Assembly (NCBI GenBank): GCA_021208965.1
Contig: JAJOJD010000033.1
Span: 1-55,452 of the forward strand
Origin: Gammaproteobacteria bacterium
Lineage (GTDB): Bacteria; Pseudomonadota; Gammaproteobacteria; JAGOUN01
Reading direction: 5' to 3'
Length of the DNA: 55,452 nucleotides
Positions 19,201 through 28,657 of this stretch are shown piece by piece (position 1 is the stretch's first letter; each line of letters opens with the position of its first letter). Under the pieces are notes generated by a model. It saw only the letters and a program-made list of their open reading frames with translations, was not told the DNA's origin and did no database searches. Both the position numbers and the translations under genes were made by a program.

Positions 19201-21018
19201 ATTGCAGAGCTTGTATTGAATAATGATGAAGCGAAACAAGCCATTGCTACCGCTTCAGGTGTAAATGTTGATCGTATCACCGAAGCCAATATAGTCGAAT
19301 GTATCCAGCAAGCCTATCGTCAAAATCGAGATGATACAATTGCAGCAGTTGCTGCTGTTCCTGATGCTTTGGTGCCTGAAAAAATCCAACAAGCGATTGA
19401 CGTTGATCCTTATCGTGCGTATAAAAATGCGAGGGACTATGTTCCAGTAGATCCGAATAATCCGAATGATCCTGTGACTGTTGCAATGCTGAAAACCATA
19501 ACTTCTCGCGAATTGAGTGAAAAAGTTTCAGATGTAGACATAAAAGCGCTAATAAGCGCAGGATACAATCCAGTGTCTGATCCTTTCGATGTATTAAACT
19601 CTACGAGCAGAAACGGCCAACTCAATTCAGACTTCTGTCGTGCAGCGATACTCGATGCTAAAAAAATCGCCTTACGTGATCAATTATTGTTGGGAATCGG
19701 AACATTAGAAAAATGGCCTGGAAAAGAGGGCGTTCGTATTGTGTATACCGATGGTCGCGATGCAATCGAATTGAGCGGTGATGACGTTCGTGCAGCGATT
19801 CCTGAGATACTCAGAGCGGCAGAAGACAGTGCCCATAACATCCTCACGGATAATCGAGCCATGCTCACTCTTAGTAATCAAACCAGTACTGATCCTGATA
19901 GTAATGGTCAGCGTTTACAAGAAAACTTGGAGAATACGAAAAAAGCACATCGATATGCTCAAGAAGCGTCTGCCCCACTCACACGTTTGCGTGAAATGAT
20001 TGAGGACAAAAATAGCGTGCTAGGGCAATTATTTGTGACGGATGAAAAAGCAATCAAGGAGAGTGAAGAAAACATAAAAACTTTAGCGAAGACCGAAACT
20101 AACGCTAAAACTGCCTATGAGGCCGCCTATAAAGTTGCTGAAGAAAGCATCAAAAACCCACGCCATGCGGCGTATGAGCGCTTGAAAAGAGAAGCAAATA
20201 GCGCTGTATCGGAGGCAATTTTGGGGATAAGAAACCGCGGGATTCAAGAGGGCGGTTTTACTAATGATTTCTTTCCTGAGCTTGCAACTTTGGTGGTGAA
20301 TGATCCAAAAATTAGACCAATTTTTAGTACTATAGTGGCAGAATTGCAACGCGCCGATTCAACTATCAATGTTGACTTGACTGATCACGCATCTGTAAAA
20401 GAGTTTTTAGAGAGAAACGTCGATATTTTAACCCGTATTAATCAAAACATATCTCTTCTTAACTTACTCGCCGATCAAGAAAAATTAGTATCGACCATAG
20501 CCGGGGTGAGTCACGCGTTGAATAGTTCTCCTGAAGTTTTGAGCGCGCAACCATTCAATCTCGCTCGTAGACAAGAACGTGAACGGATTCTTCGTCACGA
20601 TCCTCCGCAAGCCGTTGTTGACGCGCGAGCACGAGCACAAGCACGAGGTGTTGCTGACAATATCGATAACGATCCAGAGGTTAAAAAAGTAATTGATCAA
20701 TCGATTACCAATGATATGTTAGATAAAGCACCGGCTGTTCAAGCCGCGTTACAAAAAGCGAGTGCCGCAAATCCTCAAGTAATCGCTGCAAAAACTCGGT
20801 ATGACCAGGCAAAAAAAGCAACAGAAAAAGAAAACAAACATCTCCAACATTTAACAAGTAAGGTTCCACCGGATCTTACTGAACTACGAACTCTTGAGGC
20901 AGACTCTAAGAGTCAACAGCAGCAGTCAATGGATGATGCTAAAAAGTTAACGGAGAATAATAATAGAAAAGAATTTCAAAAAAATGCTCAGACATCAGGA
21001 CAGACGAATACAAACTAG
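16231..21018 (+). CDS. Giant helical-repeat protein, unknown function (likely continuation of the 14523 gene)
   Basis: A frame of 1595 codons. The first candidate start is TTG 16231, inside the previous gene and without a ribosome site; the first ATG is 16321. Both are poor, supporting fusion to the upstream frame. The protein is almost wholly alpha-helical and shows internal repeats. A 60-residue unit beginning ITREDVRQAVSNNRESAM (about residue 11) recurs as ITENNIREALKRDPEKTM (about 129), with a related ITEANIVECIQQAYRQNRDD near 1017. Residues about 230-400 hold six or so copies of a 21-27-residue unit around L-A-N-D (LTNNGYGAGVLAAND, LANDPRMLGAI, LANNEIMNWV, LANDIDSFKAL). An (EA)n stretch is at about 430. 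The end is Gln/Asn/Lys-rich coiled coil. No signal peptide or enzyme motif. It abuts pdhC tail to tail with no gap. Confidence 0.5.
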   Translation: MRGILINKQPTEPITREDVRQAVSNNRESAMAVLTNAFDRLVKGDPADIQRKSKITRLIAGATHKTDKSLLLTSLNARQQQQTAIASAVQENLRLLGMFVHPDGLLTDENKRVLNQILNRDHNQDITENNIREALKRDPEKTMEQLNIAYDRLIKRDISLADRDQKVASLIHTLPEEKKAALVSLNDATITAAATTLSNHRETARRVIIHDETIKTTVVGMLGQQNNEEHAANILLTNNGYGAGVLAANDACVLKTLEASEAARSSIATDSAAMVSVLRANEPGRRRLANDPRMLGAITRANTEVAADVLARPEHATSAVAVLSVNRGAHLDGILANNEIMNWVAQNSRAYRDELHLEANGNMLAQLTRMSSDCQNILANDIDSFKALILASPAAIRFLRDELLRTERQGQAAVPEDQEELNLFELYDLRSEAEAEAEAEVRQSLERNNDINELYPIARRRQLIALAVQEPVQGENTDHPLSDAMVALNPEIKNQIIERSFQNQERRYYINNTLTNDVKKQALLRSLQSPFSEAMMTHLRDQNVLTQALANSLRQEAANTQNDPINADNVEPAAKLAVVTEILNSAQAQNAIDNIRGVPVDEIDPNNVYPAGSTILQNIANDFLVEEQNLQHATRFSDEVKKSAIEAGLHNGDKVNVINEIKTTNLQVFNQALDASLQQRDALNVVDNNTVMAMLSESLKAEDALGVKGGAFNLVADEGHRRQALIDVVALSDTDAQVKQAVDGLLNLSRPESLAAHEAISKLAEIAQSNDEIQNAFQAILHTGQPLVDTEWDTTPHATTSINNAIKLDPVRALAILDSVHHSAKESLELVVQFINAHPESQTKICEILNTNPIPQVIAQEQIARAKEINPELTAEAIDAAFAYTDPVQIKKAIDAHADANNVMRQHNKKQQETTLKNAKRANRSSDAIVEAESVQKQTDVVKMASGKASPAELFAVKRIVKALHNLNHTTDATVTNEIKAAMVLAHPEGIAELVLNNDEAKQAIATASGVNVDRITEANIVECIQQAYRQNRDDTIAAVAAVPDALVPEKIQQAIDVDPYRAYKNARDYVPVDPNNPNDPVTVAMLKTITSRELSEKVSDVDIKALISAGYNPVSDPFDVLNSTSRNGQLNSDFCRAAILDAKKIALRDQLLLGIGTLEKWPGKEGVRIVYTDGRDAIELSGDDVRAAIPEILRAAEDSAHNILTDNRAMLTLSNQTSTDPDSNGQRLQENLENTKKAHRYAQEASAPLTRLREMIEDKNSVLGQLFVTDEKAIKESEENIKTLAKTETNAKTAYEAAYKVAEESIKNPRHAAYERLKREANSAVSEAILGIRNRGIQEGGFTNDFFPELATLVVNDPKIRPIFSTIVAELQRADSTINVDLTDHASVKEFLERNVDILTRINQNISLLNLLADQEKLVSTIAGVSHALNSSPEVLSAQPFNLARRQERERILRHDPPQAVVDARARAQARGVADNIDNDPEVKKVIDQSITNDMLDKAPAVQAALQKASAANPQVIAAKTRYDQAKKATEKENKHLQHLTSKVPPDLTELRTLEADSKSQQQQSMDDAKKLTENNNRKEFQKNAQTSGQTNTN
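17522..17551 (+). repeat. Five tandem copies of CAGAAG
   Basis: A perfect hexanucleotide array, 5 x CAGAAG, inside the giant-protein gene, encoding alternating Glu and Ala. Copy-number change would lengthen or shorten the EA stretch without shifting the frame. Confidence 0.9.
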
Positions 21019-22140
21019 CTAAGGTTTCGCTAACGCTTCCATGATGGCATGTAATAAGCGTATAGCTTCACCGCCTGTTACTAATCGATGATCGACAGTA
21101 ATCGAAATAGGAAGAATTCGTCTAACGGCAGGAGCACTGCGGTGGGCGACAACTTTTTCTCGTGCTTTTCCAATCCCAACGATCGCGACCATCGGTGGAA
21201 CAATAATCGGATTCGCGTATCGCCCCGCAATGGTCCCAAAATTAGAGAGCATAATCGTTGCGCCTTTTAAGTCTCGTGCGGGCAAGGTTTTATCACGAGA
21301 TTGCTGCTTAAAGCGGTTGATAGTTTCCCGCAATTCTTCGTTCGATTGCTGGGCAATATTTTTTAATACAGGAACAAACAAACCGTGTTCTGTATCGACG
21401 GCCATCCCAACATTGATTTCTTTATGGAGTTGATAAACCATTTGCTGAGCGTCAAAATACGCGTTTGTAATCGGAACCGCTTCGCATCCAGCTTGTACGG
21501 CGCGGAGTAAGCGGACAGTGACATCCTGTTTGCCTGCCCAATCGTGGATATCGGCATCATCGGAAATAGACACCGGAACAATATGTTGATGAGATTGCGT
21601 CATGCTCATCACCATTGCGCGCCGTGTGGGAGAGAGCGATTCGACGGCATCGGTAAATTGTACGTTCAGAGGTTGCGGTGTATTTTGTTGAAATAAATTC
21701 GTGGCACGTTTCACATCGTCAGCGGTAATGACATTTCCTGAGACACTAATCTCTTCTAAATTAACGCCGAGTTGCTGTGCTAGCATGCGTACAGCTGGGG
21801 TTGCTCGCAATGCCGCTGTGTGTTGTTGTACGGTTACTCCAGTTGCATTTTCATGAAGGACTGTGTCGGATTGTTCAATGCTGCCAACCACAGTGCCGGA
21901 GTCTTCTTCGCCTTCGACGCCAATCAAGGGTTTTCCAGTTTCAATCGTATCGCCTGGTTGACCGAATAATTTTTCAACTTTACCGGAAAACGGAGCGGGA
22001 ACGTCGACGAGTGCTTTTGCAGTTTCCATCGCAACGATGGTTTGATCGATTTGAACCTCGTCACCAGGTTTCACGTACCATTCACGAATAATCGCTTCGG
22101 GTAAACCTTCGCCTAAATCCGGCAGTCGAAATATTTTCAT
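21019..22140 (-). CDS. pdhC: Pyruvate dehydrogenase E2 (dihydrolipoamide acetyltransferase)
   Basis: E2 passes the acetyl group from E1 to CoA. The 373-residue protein has one N-terminal lipoyl domain (residues 1-75; lipoyl-Lys42 in METAKALVDV), a peripheral-subunit-binding domain (about 109-147, RATPAVRMLAQQLGVNLEEI) and a catalytic domain from about 160. The active-site segment reads ITVDHRLVTGGEA: the His is present, but the usual HxxxDG is HxxxTG. I believe some E2 subfamilies share this, but it cannot be checked here. A single lipoyl domain is at the short end for E2. The start overlaps the end of pdhB by four bases (ATGA). No lipoamide dehydrogenase gene follows; E3 must be encoded elsewhere. 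The gene ends against the stop of the convergent giant-protein gene. Confidence 0.9.
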   Translation of the reverse strand: MKIFRLPDLGEGLPEAIIREWYVKPGDEVQIDQTIVAMETAKALVDVPAPFSGKVEKLFGQPGDTIETGKPLIGVEGEEDSGTVVGSIEQSDTVLHENATGVTVQQHTAALRATPAVRMLAQQLGVNLEEISVSGNVITADDVKRATNLFQQNTPQPLNVQFTDAVESLSPTRRAMVMSMTQSHQHIVPVSISDDADIHDWAGKQDVTVRLLRAVQAGCEAVPITNAYFDAQQMVYQLHKEINVGMAVDTEHGLFVPVLKNIAQQSNEELRETINRFKQQSRDKTLPARDLKGATIMLSNFGTIAGRYANPIIVPPMVAIVGIGKAREKVVAHRSAPAVRRILPISITVDHRLVTGGEAIRLLHAIMEALAKP

Positions 22141-23117
22141 GCGTACTCCATCAATTGTTGTGCAGTGGTGGTGATTTTATGCGTGCTGGGTAAGTAACAC
22201 TTTTCCATTTTATAATAAGGCATCACAGTATCATAACCTGTGACTCGTTTAATTGGCGCCCGTAAAAAGAAAATGCCCTGTTCCGCGATAGTCGCTGCGA
22301 TTTCAGCGCCGACGCCACAGTGTCGCGCCGCTTCATGGATAATAACGCAGCGGCCTGTTTTTTCAACTGACTGTAAAATGGTGTCGTAATCAATCGGTTT
22401 TAGTGTTGCAACATCAATAATTTCAGCGTGTATGCCTTTTTTGCTGAGTTCTTCTGCGGCTTCCAAGGTTTCTTTGATCATAGCGCCCCACGTGATTAGC
22501 GTGATGTGTGAACCTTCGCGCAGGACAAAACATTTGTCTAAAGGCAGTGCGTTGCCATCATCCAGCACCTCTTGTTTTACCCATCGATAAATTCGTTTCG
22601 GTTCAAGAAATACGACTGGGTCAGGATTACGAATAGCCGCCAACAATAAACCGTAAGCGCGTGCTGGTGAGGATGGAATGACAACTCGTAAACCAGGGAT
22701 ATGGGCAAAAATACTCTCTGTGCTTTCTGAATGATGCTCAGGCGCATGAATCCCGCCTCCATAGGGCGCACGAAAAACAATCGGGCAAGATAAGCGGCCG
22801 CGTGTGCGGTTTCTCATGCGAGAGGCTTGATTGAGAATGTGGTCAATTGCAGGATAAATAAAACCCATGAATTGAAATTCCGCCACAGGTTTTAGGCCTT
22901 GAGCGGACATCCCTATGGCTATTCCTCCTATCATCGATTCGGCAAGCGGCGTGTCTAGGACACGACGTGGACCGAATTTTTCGACTAATCCAACGGTCGT
23001 CCGAAAGACCCCTCCGTTTCGTGCAATGTCTTCGCCAAACACAACAACATTCTCATCATGTGCCATTTCATACGCCAATGCTTGATTGACCGCTTCTACT
23101 AAAGTGATATTAGTCAT
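22137..23117 (-). CDS. pdhB: Pyruvate dehydrogenase E1 component, beta subunit
   Basis: The beta subunit of the thiamine-diphosphate E1 that decarboxylates pyruvate. The ATG at 23117 (MTNITLVEAVNQALAYEM) is chosen because it gives the family N terminus and overlaps pdhA by only 8 bases; the open frame extends further upstream inside pdhA. The 326-residue protein has the conserved VVVFGEDIARNGGVFR, the TPLAESMIGGIAIGMSAQGL region, PYGGGIHAPEHHSES and the C-terminal GRCVIIHEAARHCGVGAEIA. The domain order is that of transketolase-like beta subunits. It is translated between pdhA and pdhC with overlaps on both sides, so the three subunits are made in a coupled way. Confidence 0.95.
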   Translation of the reverse strand: MTNITLVEAVNQALAYEMAHDENVVVFGEDIARNGGVFRTTVGLVEKFGPRRVLDTPLAESMIGGIAIGMSAQGLKPVAEFQFMGFIYPAIDHILNQASRMRNRTRGRLSCPIVFRAPYGGGIHAPEHHSESTESIFAHIPGLRVVIPSSPARAYGLLLAAIRNPDPVVFLEPKRIYRWVKQEVLDDGNALPLDKCFVLREGSHITLITWGAMIKETLEAAEELSKKGIHAEIIDVATLKPIDYDTILQSVEKTGRCVIIHEAARHCGVGAEIAATIAEQGIFFLRAPIKRVTGYDTVMPYYKMEKCYLPSTHKITTTAQQLMEYA

Positions 23118-24219
23118 TAATATTATTCCATGCCGTGAGTTCTTCTCTCTGAGAGATAAATTGTTCGGGTAACGTTTCATACAAATAATCAAACATATCG
23201 GTTATCGCGGCTTTCGGGCGTTCTAGAAATTGTTTGACGATGGCTTGTAGTTCATCATTGAGTTCCTTGAGCATCGCTTGTTCTTGTGTGTCATCCCAAC
23301 CGAGTTCCTTCTCCAAATAAGCGCGCAAGCGTTTTAAGGGTTCAAAAGCGAATGCGGCGTCGAATTCTTTTGGCGGGATATAACGTTTCGCATCATCAGC
23401 GGTGGTATGATCGCAAATGCGATACGTGATTGCCTCAATTAGCGTGGGGCCCTTACCCTCACGTGCTTTGTCTAGTGCGTATTTCATGGAGTGAATCATG
23501 GCGATGACGTCATTGCCATCGACTTGAATTCCCTCAAAACCGGCCGCAATCGCTTTTTGAGCAATTGCTTTGCAGGCTGTTTGAGCGTGTATAGGCGTCG
23601 AAATGGCCCATTGGTTATTATTCACAACAAATACGACGGGTAACTGCCAAGCGCCGGCGAGGTTAATGGCTTCATAAAAATCTCCTTGCGATGTCCCGCC
23701 TTCACCAATAGTCGTCACCGCAACACGTTTTTGATTGCGATATTGAAAGGCAAATGCGCCTCCAGCGGCATGTAAGCATTGATCAGCAATCGGGACACAA
23801 ATCGGAAAATCTTGATTATCAGGTTGGCTTTCAAACGCACTGCCGCGTTCATCGCCTCCCCAATAGGTTAAAATATCTGACATGGGTGTACCACGTAGTA
23901 AAAAAGTGGCGTGGTCTCGATAATAGGGATAAAACACGTCCTCTTTTCGCATCATCAAACCAATAGCAGCCCCAATCGCTTCTTGACCGTGGCAAGAAGG
24001 GTAGGTCCCCATTTGACCCGTGCGTTGCAAATTAATGGCTTTTGTGTCAAATAAGCGCGTCAAGGTCATGGCTCGGTAGAGCTTGAGAAGGGTTTCAGGG
24101 GTGATATCGTTTGGAATGGCTTGGGTTAGATTGCCATGGTGATCCATAAACTGTAAATATTGAATAGAAAACCCAGCGATAGTCTTTAAGCGGATAGAGG
24201 GTGATTCGTGCGTAGGCAT
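23110..24219 (-). CDS. pdhA: Pyruvate dehydrogenase E1 component, alpha subunit
   Basis: The alpha subunit binds thiamine diphosphate. The 369-residue protein has the TPP motif beginning GEGGTSQGDFYEAINLAG and closing with VVNNNQWAIS. Phosphorylation-loop-like HTTADDAKRY follows, typical of the two-subunit E1 of PDH or branched-chain complexes. GTYPSCHGQEAIGAAIG and FYPYYRDHATFLLRG also match. The substrate is most likely pyruvate, but branched-chain 2-oxoacids cannot be excluded without an alignment. It is the first of the pdhABC genes on the minus strand; 76 bases separate it from lgt, with no clear promoter. Confidence 0.93.
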   Translation of the reverse strand: MPTHESPSIRLKTIAGFSIQYLQFMDHHGNLTQAIPNDITPETLLKLYRAMTLTRLFDTKAINLQRTGQMGTYPSCHGQEAIGAAIGLMMRKEDVFYPYYRDHATFLLRGTPMSDILTYWGGDERGSAFESQPDNQDFPICVPIADQCLHAAGGAFAFQYRNQKRVAVTTIGEGGTSQGDFYEAINLAGAWQLPVVFVVNNNQWAISTPIHAQTACKAIAQKAIAAGFEGIQVDGNDVIAMIHSMKYALDKAREGKGPTLIEAITYRICDHTTADDAKRYIPPKEFDAAFAFEPLKRLRAYLEKELGWDDTQEQAMLKELNDELQAIVKQFLERPKAAITDMFDYLYETLPEQFISQREELTAWNNIND

Positions 24220-24295
24220 AGGTTATGTTTATTATTAAGTGGACCGTTGTTTACTTATTCTAACGCAAGTTTGAGACAAAAACACTTTTTGCATT

Positions 24296-25084
24296 CTATT
24301 TTATCCCCCATTTTTTATAAAAAAACAGTAACCCGACCAAAATCATAGGGAGTGACAAGAGTTGCCCCATCGTCAAAGAGTCAAACAGGAGGTAGCCCAG
24401 CTGTGAATCCGGTTCTCGGAAACATTCGACGAAAAATCTGAGCGTTCCGTAGCCGATTAAAAATAAACCGGATACGGCATAGGGTCGTCGTGGGCGTGCA
24501 GAATATCTCCATAGGAGTATAAAAAATAAAACGCCTTCCAATAAAAACTCGTACAATTCAGAAGGGTGACGCGCTAAAGGGCCAGCGTGTGGAAAAACTA
24601 TTCCCCAAGGAACCTCAGTAACTCTTCCCCACAATTCACCGTTAATGAAATTGCCAATTCGGCCCGCGCCCAAACCAATCGGCACAACGGGGGCAATAAA
24701 ATCCATGAGATCAATAAAGCGACACTGAATTTTACGAGAATATAAAAACATCGACACCAATACCCCGATTAGCCCGCCATGAAAGGACATGCCGCCTTGC
24801 CATATTTTAAAAATAATGAGAGGGTGATTGAAAAAAGCGTCAATATTATAAAGGAGAATGTACCCAATTCTGCCACCCAGAACGACGCCTAATGCACCAT
24901 AAAATATAATGTCGCTAATATTTTCGGAGGAAAATACAGAATAGGGAGCATAAGCGATTTTTTTTACGCGCCATTGCAGCAATAACCATGCCCCCAAAAA
25001 GCCAACAAGATACATAATACCATACCAGTGAACCGACAATGGGCCCAGTGAGAAAGCGACGGGGTTGATGGCTGGATAGAACAT
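24296..25084 (-). CDS. lgt: Prolipoprotein diacylglyceryl transferase
   Basis: Lgt adds diacylglycerol from phosphatidylglycerol to the lipobox Cys of prolipoproteins in the inner membrane, the first step of lipoprotein maturation. The 262-residue polytopic protein shows the hallmark [14 protein letters not shown], the MSFHGGLIG segment with the conserved His, and [15 protein letters not shown] near the C terminus. The ATG is preceded by AAGGAG four bases upstream. It follows the TauE-like gene after 9 bases on the same strand and precedes pdhABC. The usual partner thyA is not here. Confidence 0.96.
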   Translation of the reverse strand: MFYPAINPVAFSLGPLSVHWYGIMYLVGFLGAWLLLQWRVKKIAYAPYSVFSSENISDIIFYGALGVVLGGRIGYILLYNIDAFFNHPLIIFKIWQGGMSFHGGLIGVLVSMFLYSRKIQCRFIDLMDFIAPVVPIGLGAGRIGNFINGELWGRVTEVPWGIVFPHAGPLARHPSELYEFLLEGVLFFILLWRYSARPRRPYAVSGLFLIGYGTLRFFVECFREPDSQLGYLLFDSLTMGQLLSLPMILVGLLFFYKKWGIK

Positions 25085-25093
25085 AATTCTCCT

Positions 25094-25882
25094 TCACGTT
25101 AAGAGATCAATAGCGACAACTAATAATAATACAGCGAGGATACGTTTACCGGTTTTTATCGAAATTCTATCTGACCATTTTACACCTATGGGTGCAACGA
25201 TGACTCCGGTCAGGCCAATAATAAGAACAGCGGGCCAATAGACATATCCAGGGTTATTGATACTATAGCTCGCGCCAGCGATTAAGGCCAAGGGTAACAT
25301 GCTGGCGGATGATGTGCCCGATGATTCCGGCATAGAGCAACCTAACCGAATCAACAGTGGGGTCATCAGTATTCCTCCGCCGACGCCCAAGAGCCCAGAA
25401 AATAATCCGATAACCATTCCGGCGATGAAGAGAAAAATAGACATCGGTGTTGAGAGAGGGTTAGGATGCGCTGGTGTTGCAGTGAGGGTGGATTTTTGTG
25501 CCAGAAATTTTATAGCAACCATCAGCAAGAAAATGGCAAAACAGGTACTTAACCATGTGGTACTCATCATCGATAACACATAGGTTGCGCTTAATGCGCC
25601 GAGGCATAACCCTAGAATCCAACGACGCCAAAGATCCCATCGAATGGAGCGTTGTCGATAATGTGCGATGACGGATGCAGAGGCCGTTAAGCCGACAGTT
25701 AACAAAGAACTCGCAATGGCTGTTTGTAGCGCACTATTTTGTGGTACCAGCGCATAATGGGTATATTTAAATAAATAAATTAACACGGGTACGATAATGA
25801 GCCCTCCCCCAACACCGATGATTCCAGAGAGCAGGCCCACCGCTATTCCTGTTACGAGCAAGAAAACAAAAACAAACATCAT
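25094..25882 (-). CDS. TauE/SafE-family membrane permease
   Basis: A 262-residue inner-membrane protein with an internal two-fold repeat: GLLSGIIGVGGGLIIVPVLI near the N terminus and GLFSGLLGVGGGILMTPLLI near residue 160, each the signature of the TauE/SafE (DUF81) family. Family members export sulfite, sulfoacetate or other small sulfur or organic anions, but substrate cannot be assigned from sequence. Seven or eight hydrophobic helices are visible. It starts 68 bases from the divergent Sel1 gene and reads into lgt, so lgt may share its transcript. Confidence 0.88.
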   Translation of the reverse strand: MMFVFVFLLVTGIAVGLLSGIIGVGGGLIIVPVLIYLFKYTHYALVPQNSALQTAIASSLLTVGLTASASVIAHYRQRSIRWDLWRRWILGLCLGALSATYVLSMMSTTWLSTCFAIFLLMVAIKFLAQKSTLTATPAHPNPLSTPMSIFLFIAGMVIGLFSGLLGVGGGILMTPLLIRLGCSMPESSGTSSASMLPLALIAGASYSINNPGYVYWPAVLIIGLTGVIVAPIGVKWSDRISIKTGKRILAVLLLVVAIDLLT

Positions 25883-25950
25883 GAGTTGCTTTTATAAAAA
25901 TATCGGGTCATCATCATAATATAACGTATTGTAAACAGACAAGGATACGC

Positions 25951-27484
25951 ATGAAAAAGTTATTGCTCCTCAGTTGTTTGAGTATTGCTTTTGCGACGCA
26001 TGCACAAGCAACGGCCCCGAGTTTAGAGCAGCAAGCGAATCAAACATTGTTAAGTCAAGCAGACCAAGCTTACGCGCAAAAAAATTATCCCTTAGCCTAT
26101 AAGAGTTACCAATTGCTGGTCAAAAAATATCCGCATGCTGTTTTTATGGTCGGTTATATGGCGTTACAGGGACAAGGGACAGGTAAAAATATAGAGGAAG
26201 CGGTTAAAGCGTTATCGTATGCCGCCAAGCAAAATGATCCTGATGCGCAGTATTGGTTAGGATATTTATACGCCACAGGTACCGGCGTTATTCGCGATTC
26301 TAAAGAAGCCGTGCATTGGTATGAACAAGCGTTCGCGCAGCAACAGCCAGAGGCGCAATATGCGTTGGGCGAAGCACAATACTTAGGAGAAGGCACGCTG
26401 AAAAATGACGCAGAGGCTTATGTTAATTTATTGCCTGCGGCAACCCAAGGGCAGGCAAAAGCGCAGTATTATGTGGGGATGATTTTATTAACCAATCCAA
26501 CCTTGCAAGGTCCTGAGACTCATCGTGCGAGCGATTGGCTCTTATCTTCTGCTCAGCAGAATAACCCCCAAGCCGCTTATGAGGTGGGTAAGTTATATTA
26601 CCAAGGAAAAGAGGTCGCTAAAAATGATTACGCGGCCGCTCATTGGTTAACGATCGCGTCGGAGGCAGGGATTGAAGACGCAGAATATTATCTCGGATTG
26701 TTATTTTACACCGGTCATGGCGTTGTTAAAAATTATAGTCGTGCGGCAACGTTGCTTCGTCATGCGGCTGATCAAGGAAATGCCGATGCGGCCTCTAAAC
26801 TGGCGCAAATTTATCTTTATGGTCAGGAAACGCCTGAAAAAAATTCCAGCGAATGTTCCACTGGCTATGGAATACCTCATGATGGCTGCCCGCCATAATG
26901 ATGCGGATGCTCAAACATTACTCGGACAGATTTATTTGAATGGGTCATACGTTGAGAAAGATCCTGAAAAAGCACTCGATTTTTTTAAGAAAGCTGCCGA
27001 TGCTGGCAATGCGAATGCTCAAAATATGTTGGGGTATATGTACCATAATGGCCTTGGAACGTTGGTCAACAATACAGAGGCATTACGCTATTATCTATTA
27101 GCGGCGAATCAACATATTCCGACGGCAGAATACATGGCAGGCTATTTTTATCAACATGGATTTGGCGCCCCCCAAAATCTTAGTGAGGCTTTTCGATATT
27201 ATGAGCTTGCATCGTATCATGGGATTGCTAATGCGCAGTTACAACTTGGGATGCTCTATATTCAAGGCAAAGCCGTCGCGTTTGATCAGATGAAAGCCTA
27301 TGCTTGGCTCAATATTGCGGCGAGCAGTAGTCATCATGAGATTCGTGAGACAGCGCTTCAAGCACGAACACTGCTTGAAGAGCGCTTAAGTCAGGATGAC
27401 ATCAACAAAGCGCAGACCTTGTCACAAGAGTATTATAAACAAATAAAACAGGCTGATGTCGGGTCAGAGATTTATGCTGGATAA
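25951..27484 (+). CDS. Exported Sel1-repeat (SLR) protein, frameshifted
   Basis: Sel1-like repeats are 36-44-residue helical hairpins used for protein-protein contacts. The protein begins with a signal peptide (MKKLLLLSCLSIAFATHAQA) and carries about ten repeats with the A..LG..Y..G.GV.kd...A..wy..AA pattern, for example AQYWLGYLYATGTGV, AEYYLGLLFYTGHGV, AQTLLGQIYLNGSYV and AQNMLGYMYHNGLGT. The frame breaks at the A7 run 26837-26843 between two repeats. Removing one A gives TPEKIPANVPLAMEYLMMAA and a 510-residue protein. As read, the first part stops at 26898. Exported SLR proteins act in signalling or host contact in several gammaproteobacteria; the partner here is unknown. Confidence 0.9.
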
Positions 27485-27491
27485 ATACTCG

Positions 27492-27520
27492 TTGCTCCTA
27501 TGCTTCGAGGCTGCTACATT
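27492..27520 (+). promoter_or_regulatory. Possible promoter of mreBCD
   Basis: TTGCTC at 27492-27497, a 17-base spacer and TACATT at 27515-27520, 35 bases before the mreB start. Both boxes are partial matches. Confidence 0.3.
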
Positions 27521-27522
27521 AA

Positions 27523-28605
<1,083 letters not shown>

Positions 28606-28657
28606 GGGTTTCGTCATCAGAGCAATATTTAACAAACGACCGCCGATTATTCAACGA

